Of a DNA stretch of 64,000 bases, positions 62,291-64,000 are shown in pieces. Positions within the stretch are counted from its first letter, which is position 1; every line of letters starts with the position of its first letter. This DNA comes from Helicobacter ganmani. Lineage in GTDB: Bacteria > Campylobacterota > Campylobacteria > Campylobacterales > Helicobacteraceae. The translations under genes and the position numbers were made by a program. The notes under the pieces are model-generated. The model did not search any database. It was not told the origin of the DNA and saw only the letters and a program-made list of their open reading frames with translations. The stretch covers positions 110,490 through 174,489 of the forward strand of contig NZ_NXLS01000004.1 of the NCBI RefSeq assembly GCF_003364315.1, given 5' to 3'.

Positions 62291-63736
62291 CTAGAAGCTG
62301 TATTTTACTTCTACACGCACTCTTTGGCGAGTTTCATCGTCGTTTGCATTATAAGTAGTAGCAGTAGCAACACCAGCAGCATCAATGGAGTATCCATTTA
62401 CAGCATAACCATCCGCATCAGTCATCAAGTAAGCATAGTAGCCACTAATTGTAAGGTTTTTGTTGTGTTTCCAGCTGATTCTTGGAGTGATTTCTTGGAA
62501 ATCTGTATCTTTAATTGTTACATTTCCTGAAGTTACTTCGTTGTTACCCCAAACATAATCTAGTCCGATTCTTAATCTGCTATCTACCATAGAATAACCG
62601 ATTGCACCATAGAATACACTGATTTCTTGTTCATTTCCGAAACCATGCACGCCTCTTGGTAAGAGTGCAGAAGTGCTAATGCCTGTTGCATTATTTTGCC
62701 ACCAGATTGCTCCAGCGTATTTGAATGCTGTGCCATCATCGTTCAATGTTACTGCTGTTCCGTCTTGGAAGTTTGTAACCCAACCAAGTTTAACATCTAG
62801 TGGAACATTATACTCTTGAGCGAAGTTTGCACCTAAGTTAAGCACGAACAAGTCGTTTGCTTCAGCAATGTTTGCTCTGTTGGCGACACTACCAATTTGC
62901 AAGTTGTTTGTACCAACTACGCTAGGGTGTAATGCACCTAGAATAGAACTATTGCTATTGTCTAGTTTAGCTAAAGCATATTGTAATGCAACATCAAAAG
63001 TAGCATTGTTCCAGCTTAATTCACCAAATCCTAGTGCATCTACTGCATCTTGGATATAGAATCCCCAAAGTTGAGCACCAAAGTGTCCATAAGCTGTATC
63101 TACACCATAGATACCTGCAAGAGCATAGAGGGGTTTAGTGATAGAACCGCCATCATTACCACCTGAAGTATAACCTCTTGTTAATTCTAAGTCATCAATT
63201 GCCCAAGAGTCAAATGCACCTGCTGCAAAAGTAAAGCCTTCTAAATCACTATTAAGAGCTAGGATACCTGTTCCTCTATCATCATCGCCTGCGTTTGTTA
63301 CAGGAGTAGCTAATCTTTGCTTACCAATAATAACAGTTGTAGCTGTGCTATCAGGAGTAATCACTGCATTGAATGTGCTAACACCAAAGCTTCCGTCTTT
63401 GCCTGAACCTTCACCATCACCTATACCGGGATAAGTGTTTCCGTGATTTACATTGTTGGATTCGTTGTTGTAAAGAATTCCTAAGTTGAATGCAACATTA
63501 TCAGCTACAGGAGCTTTGAAGTCTGCTACTGCTTTCCAGCGGTGAGTAGCGTTGCTATTAGCCACAGAATCTTTATTGAATCCATTGGCATCATATCTAT
63601 CATCATTGTATCTGTATCTTAGATACCCACTAACATCAATTCCCTTAATTGCATCTTCTAAAGGTTGAGCAAAACTCGCAGTAGAGAATGCACCCAAAGC
63701 AACACTTGCTGCTAAACTAAGTTTTAGAAATTTCAT
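62291..63736 (-). CDS. Major outer membrane porin (MOMP family), copy 2
   Basis: 481 residues, the same signal peptide, MOMP-family N-terminus and terminal Phe as copy 1. The only difference I see is Asn for Ser at about residue 148 (TPVTNAGDDD). Upstream it has the same AAGGAG ribosome site, structured leader and poly-C-spaced promoter. Both copies look intact and should be functional. Confidence 0.93.
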   Translation of the reverse strand: MKFLKLSLAASVALGAFSTASFAQPLEDAIKGIDVSGYLRYRYNDDRYDANGFNKDSVANSNATHRWKAVADFKAPVADNVAFNLGILYNNESNNVNHGNTYPGIGDGEGSGKDGSFGVSTFNAVITPDSTATTVIIGKQRLATPVTNAGDDDRGTGILALNSDLEGFTFAAGAFDSWAIDDLELTRGYTSGGNDGGSITKPLYALAGIYGVDTAYGHFGAQLWGFYIQDAVDALGFGELSWNNATFDVALQYALAKLDNSNSSILGALHPSVVGTNNLQIGSVANRANIAEANDLFVLNLGANFAQEYNVPLDVKLGWVTNFQDGTAVTLNDDGTAFKYAGAIWWQNNATGISTSALLPRGVHGFGNEQEISVFYGAIGYSMVDSRLRIGLDYVWGNNEVTSGNVTIKDTDFQEITPRISWKHNKNLTISGYYAYLMTDADGYAVNGYSIDAAGVATATTYNANDDETRQRVRVEVKYSF

Positions 63737-63876
63737 TTTAATCTCCTTTTTGTTAGAATTTCGAAATTACAACTGCTTTAGAGCTTAGGCAAAGCTTTTG
63801 TAAGCTTCACCCTCACCCTAATCAATCAAGTAAGATCTAGCTTTGGAATATTCTAACCTAACAAAGCTAGACCAAA

Positions 63877-63908
63877 ATTTTAGCAAATAGGGGGGGGGGG
63901 GGTGTCAA
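63877..63908 (-). promoter_or_regulatory. Porin promoter with homopolymeric spacer, copy 2
   Basis: Same as copy 1: TTGACA at 63908-63903, 13 C, TATTTGC, extended -10 TAAAAT at 63882-63877, spacer 20 bases. Confidence 0.75.
63890..63902. repeat. Homopolymer of 13 G (C on the porin strand), copy 2
   Basis: The same length as the tract at 39688-39700 in the assembled sequence. If assembled from short reads, both lengths could be collapsed to a consensus. Confidence 0.97.
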
Positions 63909-64000
63909 GTGCTTTTTTAAGAAATTTTTAATTTAATGTGTTTCTCTGCTTTTTTCTTTTTGTGTTTTGATTGCTTGAAAGTTCATTGTTTGCATTGTTT

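Larger units (their letters stand above)
62187..64000. repeat. Long direct repeat, copy 2 (porin unit, cut by window edge)
   Basis: Matches 37985-39798 base for base at an offset of 24202, except for the substitution at 63294. It includes the terminator, porin gene, leader and promoter. It continues at least to the right edge of the window. Confidence 0.95.

Overview
The window is a gene-dense, AT-rich chromosomal segment from a member of the Campylobacterota, most likely an enterohepatic Helicobacter. The evidence is gene content and order that I recall from Helicobacter pylori: tatB-tatC-queA-rsmG; mqo beside an SH3/NlpC lipoprotein; ferredoxin-ppx-waaC-lipid A acyltransferase; a TPR protein beside serS; and rqcH-recN-nadK. 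The Campylobacter/Helicobacter major porin family and two paired dynamin-like GTPases point the same way. Selenium genes and the MOMP-type porins argue against H. pylori itself. I saw no rRNA, tRNA, CRISPR array, insertion sequence or prophage.

Layout. 1-5200 (+): Tat translocase, queuosine and 16S methylation genes, then a Crp/Fnr-type regulator next to a membrane NarX/PilJ-type sensor that has no output domain. 5200-16200 (-): DMT exporter, a family-3 metal ABC transporter whose ATPase and permease genes are separated by mqo, an NlpC/P60 lipoprotein, an ArsC/Spx-like protein, AzlCD, an SprA-like metalloprotease, a chemoreceptor with a periplasmic CxxCH heme motif, and an orphan histidine kinase. 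16200-23900 (+): glyS, a catalytically degenerate TrpC-like protein, ferredoxin, Ppx/GppA and LPS inner-core/lipid A genes. 23900-37950: tRNA and DNA maintenance genes (tilS, rimO, ruvA, prfB), murJ, ccoG, rpsU and three separate selenium genes (yedF-like, mnmH, selD). 37950-64000: a MacAB-TolC-type efflux system, TPR protein, serS, MATE exporter, rqcH, recN, nadK, J-domain protein, dynamin-like pair and MFS transporter, flanked by two virtually identical porin genes.

Four things stand out. (1) The 543-base gap at 61748-62290 looks like an undescribed type I toxin-antitoxin locus. It has a 22-23 residue hydrophobic peptide, an antisense promoter with perfect consensus boxes (TTGACA-N17-TATAAT) inside the toxin frame, and nested 5'-3' complementarity in the toxin mRNA. 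(2) Both porin genes carry a run of 13 C between a consensus -35 box and an extended -10 box, which suggests promoter-spacer phase variation. (3) selD is itself a selenoprotein gene: its true start lies upstream of an in-frame UGA at codon 19, followed by a SECIS-like hairpin. (4) The porin copies are at least 1.8 kb long, directly repeated 24.2 kb apart, and differ at one noticed base. They bracket essential genes, so recombination between them should allow amplification but not simple loss.
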